64,000 nucleotides of DNA from Phycicoccus sp. Soil802 (GTDB lineage: Bacteria > Actinomycetota > Actinomycetes > Actinomycetales > Dermatophilaceae), in NCBI RefSeq assembly GCF_001429605.1, contig NZ_LMSS01000001.1, positions 681,469 to 745,468 on the forward strand. Direction: 5' to 3'. A program made the position numbers and the translations under genes. The stretch's first letter is position 1. Each line of letters begins with the position of its first letter. Shown piece by piece: positions 62,468-64,000 of the stretch. The notes beneath the pieces were generated by a model. That model was not told the DNA's origin. It was given only the letters and a program-made list of their open reading frames with translations, and did no database searches.

Positions 62468-62869
62468 ATGCGCGTAGGTGGAGTACTCACCGTTGCCCTT
62501 GCCGTGTTGCTTCTCGCCGGTTGCGGCGACCAGGGCCCTGGCACGACTCGCGACCAGTCGGGCGTCACTGGCCGGGTCCACCTGGGGCCTCAGTGTCCAG
62601 TCGAGACCGAGAGTGAGCCATGCGAAGACAAACCGGCCGCAGGCTCGGAGGTCACCGTTGCCAAGCAGCTGCCCGGCGACTCGTATTCCGGTGGGGAGGT
62701 AGTCGCGCGCACCACGACCGACGCAGACGGCAACTATCGCGTCGCCGTGGCACCGGGAAGCTACGTCGTCACAGCCGACGCCGGCATGTCGTGCGAACTG
62801 ATGGACGCGCAAGTCGAGGCCGGCGCGTATTCGACGGTCGACATTCCATGCGACACAGGGATTCGCTGA
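62468..62869 (+). CDS. Small lipoprotein with a carboxypeptidase-regulatory-like domain
   Basis: A 133-residue lipoprotein: signal MRVGGVLTVALAVLLLAGC with a clean lipobox, followed by a compact beta-domain (VTGRVHLGPQCPVETESEPC, TTTDADGNYRVAVAPGSYVV) of the carboxypeptidase-regulatory/SpaA-like fold, with four more cysteines likely paired. Surface-anchored; no enzymatic motif. ATG at 62468. The 200 bases upstream hold no supported gene. Confidence 0.72.
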   Translation: MRVGGVLTVALAVLLLAGCGDQGPGTTRDQSGVTGRVHLGPQCPVETESEPCEDKPAAGSEVTVAKQLPGDSYSGGEVVARTTTDADGNYRVAVAPGSYVVTADAGMSCELMDAQVEAGAYSTVDIPCDTGIR

Positions 62870-63114
62870 CCGTCGGGTGACTATCAGCAGAGTGCCGCAC
62901 TCGAGCCGACGCACTTGAGTCGACGAGTCCGCAGTTCAAGTCCACAGCACCCATTATCGGCTTGTCGAGCGGCGAGGTAGTGAGTGCGTCACACCGCCGC
63001 GTGTTGGCCCGGTGTCGTAACTGGCACTGGAGTCGGGCGCGGTGTCATCTCCAGGCGGCGAGGCCAGTTCGGCGTGAACTTGACGGCGATGAGAGCGGCA
63101 GCAACAGTGCCGAC

Positions 63115-63891
63115 ATGGCTGACCAAGTCCAAGGCCCTGATGTCTCCGTACGTCAGGCGCATGCGGAGGCAACATATGAGCGCCTCTTCGGGCCGCGAGA
63201 TGTGACTGCGCCCGACCACGACCCTGAACTGATGCGTATCCTGCGCGGGTTCATCTTCGGAGACGTCTTCGACACTGGCGGGTTGGACGACCGAACCCGT
63301 GAACTCATCACCGTCACCGTGTTGGCCTGCCTTCAGAGCTTGCCGCAGCTGACGTCCCACACCGGGGCTGCGCTCAACGTCGGTGTCGAGCCCGTCGCCA
63401 TCCGCGAGGCCATCTACCAGCTGGCACCGTTCATCGGTTTCCCCCGCACCCTCAACGCGGTAACGACGATCAATGAGGTCTTCCAGGCCAGAGGAATCCC
63501 GCTACCGCTTCCAGAGCAGGGCACCGTCGCCGAGGTCGACCGGTACAGCAAAGGCCTCGCCGTCCAGGCGCCCTTGTATGGCAACGAGATCAAGGACAAC
63601 CTGGCCGATCTGCCCGGGCCGTTCAACACGGCACTGCCCCAATTTCTGACCGAGTTCTGCTTCGGCGACTTCTACACCCGAGACGGACTCGCCCTGGCCC
63701 AGCGCGAACTGCTGGTTCTCTGCGCCTTAGCCACCATCGGAGACACCGCCGCCCAGCTCGGCCCCCACGGCAGGGCCTGTCTTCAAACCGGCAACACCAA
63801 GGCGGATGTCGTCGCCGCCTTGGTTCACTGCTTCCCCTACATCGGGTTCCCGCGCGCGGTCGCAGCGATCCGCGCGGTCAAGGACCTGTAG
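63115..63891 (+). CDS. Carboxymuconolactone-decarboxylase family protein (two domains)
   Basis: A 258-residue protein with two AhpD/CMD-like helical repeats: LDDRTRELITVTVLACLQSL with TSHTGAALNVGV, and ALAQRELLVLCALATIGDTA with GPHGRACLQTGN, each closing on YQLAPFIGFPR / HCFPYIGFPRA. The single Cys in each repeat lacks the CxxC of peroxidase AhpD, so peroxidase activity is doubtful; decarboxylase or hydrolase roles are possible. ATG at 63115 is a reasoned choice with only a weak ribosome-binding site. Confidence 0.82.
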   Translation: MADQVQGPDVSVRQAHAEATYERLFGPRDVTAPDHDPELMRILRGFIFGDVFDTGGLDDRTRELITVTVLACLQSLPQLTSHTGAALNVGVEPVAIREAIYQLAPFIGFPRTLNAVTTINEVFQARGIPLPLPEQGTVAEVDRYSKGLAVQAPLYGNEIKDNLADLPGPFNTALPQFLTEFCFGDFYTRDGLALAQRELLVLCALATIGDTAAQLGPHGRACLQTGNTKADVVAALVHCFPYIGFPRAVAAIRAVKDL

Positions 63892-63974
63892 ACACAAGAC
63901 CTGCGCTGCCTTCGTTTCCCCGAGTTCAGGGTGTGTCACATCGCCGCGAGATGACCACAGGCAGGAGCCGATCT

Positions 63975-64000
63975 ATGAGCCGCCCGCGTGATTGGTCGAA
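63975..64000 (+). CDS. Start of a gene running off the right edge
   Basis: ATG at 63975 with a CAGGAG site eight bases upstream, reading MSRPRDWS. Too short to identify. Confidence 0.4.

Noticed and set aside
62890-62950. tRNA-like 3' piece (GCAGTTCAAGTCC) that could mark an attachment site
   Set aside because: The arms around the TTCAAGTC loop do not pair as a T-stem and no acceptor or anticodon arm is found.

Overview
The window is about 64 kb of very GC-rich DNA (roughly 70% GC by eye) with GTG and occasional TTG starts, many 4-base GTGA/ATGA gene overlaps, and about a quarter of the genes carrying a TANNNT -10 box only 6-7 bases before the start codon (leaderless style). This points to a non-mycolate actinomycete, most likely Micrococcales near Intrasporangiaceae; the family-level call is inference. 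No rRNA, tRNA, CRISPR array, transposase, integrase or origin is supported.

Layout. 0-9 kb: end of an MmcQ-like gene, a secreted Cys-rich protein, then a coupled pair of a cyclase-domain/AAA/TPR giant and an MFS protein carrying a cyclic-nucleotide-binding domain, followed by uvrB. 9-13 kb: an MFS exporter, two DUF202 membrane proteins, coaE fused to a GrpB domain, and a PPOX-type flavin/F420 protein. 13-19 kb: a secreted zinc metalloprotease whose frame runs on into a fibronectin-type lipoprotein, a tandem operator-like repeat, and a three-gene response regulator / sensor kinase / GerMN lipoprotein operon. 19-25 kb: a complete dipeptide-type ABC importer (A-D-F-C-B). 25-27 kb: rpsA and a methyltransferase. 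27.5-45 kb: an envelope-glycan cluster (DUF3068, three acyltransferase-3 proteins, a 1400-residue AftD-type arabinosyltransferase, methyltransferase, GT4, DUF2613, GT-C-like membrane proteins, a 2OG oxygenase, a GT2-methyltransferase fusion). 45-50 kb: polA, a hotdog thioesterase, two GNAT acetyltransferases and a PdtaR-type ANTAR regulator. 50-52 kb: a membrane HExxH protein and a free-standing LigD-type phosphoesterase.

52-64 kb looks more accessory: a NarL-type two-component pair, aldo/keto reductase with a divergent MmyB-type regulator, a ThrE-type exporter, an XRE-cupin regulator with a clear operator followed by an FMN-binding regulator and an EamA exporter, several small Cys/His proteins, DUF1398, a lipoprotein and a carboxymuconolactone-decarboxylase protein. 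Base composition is visibly lower around 61-63.5 kb.

uvrB, coaE, rpsA, polA and pdtaR sit together as in Mycobacterium tuberculosis (Rv1633-Rv1626 region), but an envelope cluster resembling Rv0224c-Rv0228 plus Rv0236c/Rv0236A lies between rpsA and polA. The most striking unexplained signal is a short DNA word, GTATGCCGC and its complement, present at 16 places (the 8-mer GTATGCCG at 23) in several reading frames and in intergenic hairpins, far above expectation and nearly absent after 52 kb. It behaves like a genome-wide recognition word of unknown role.
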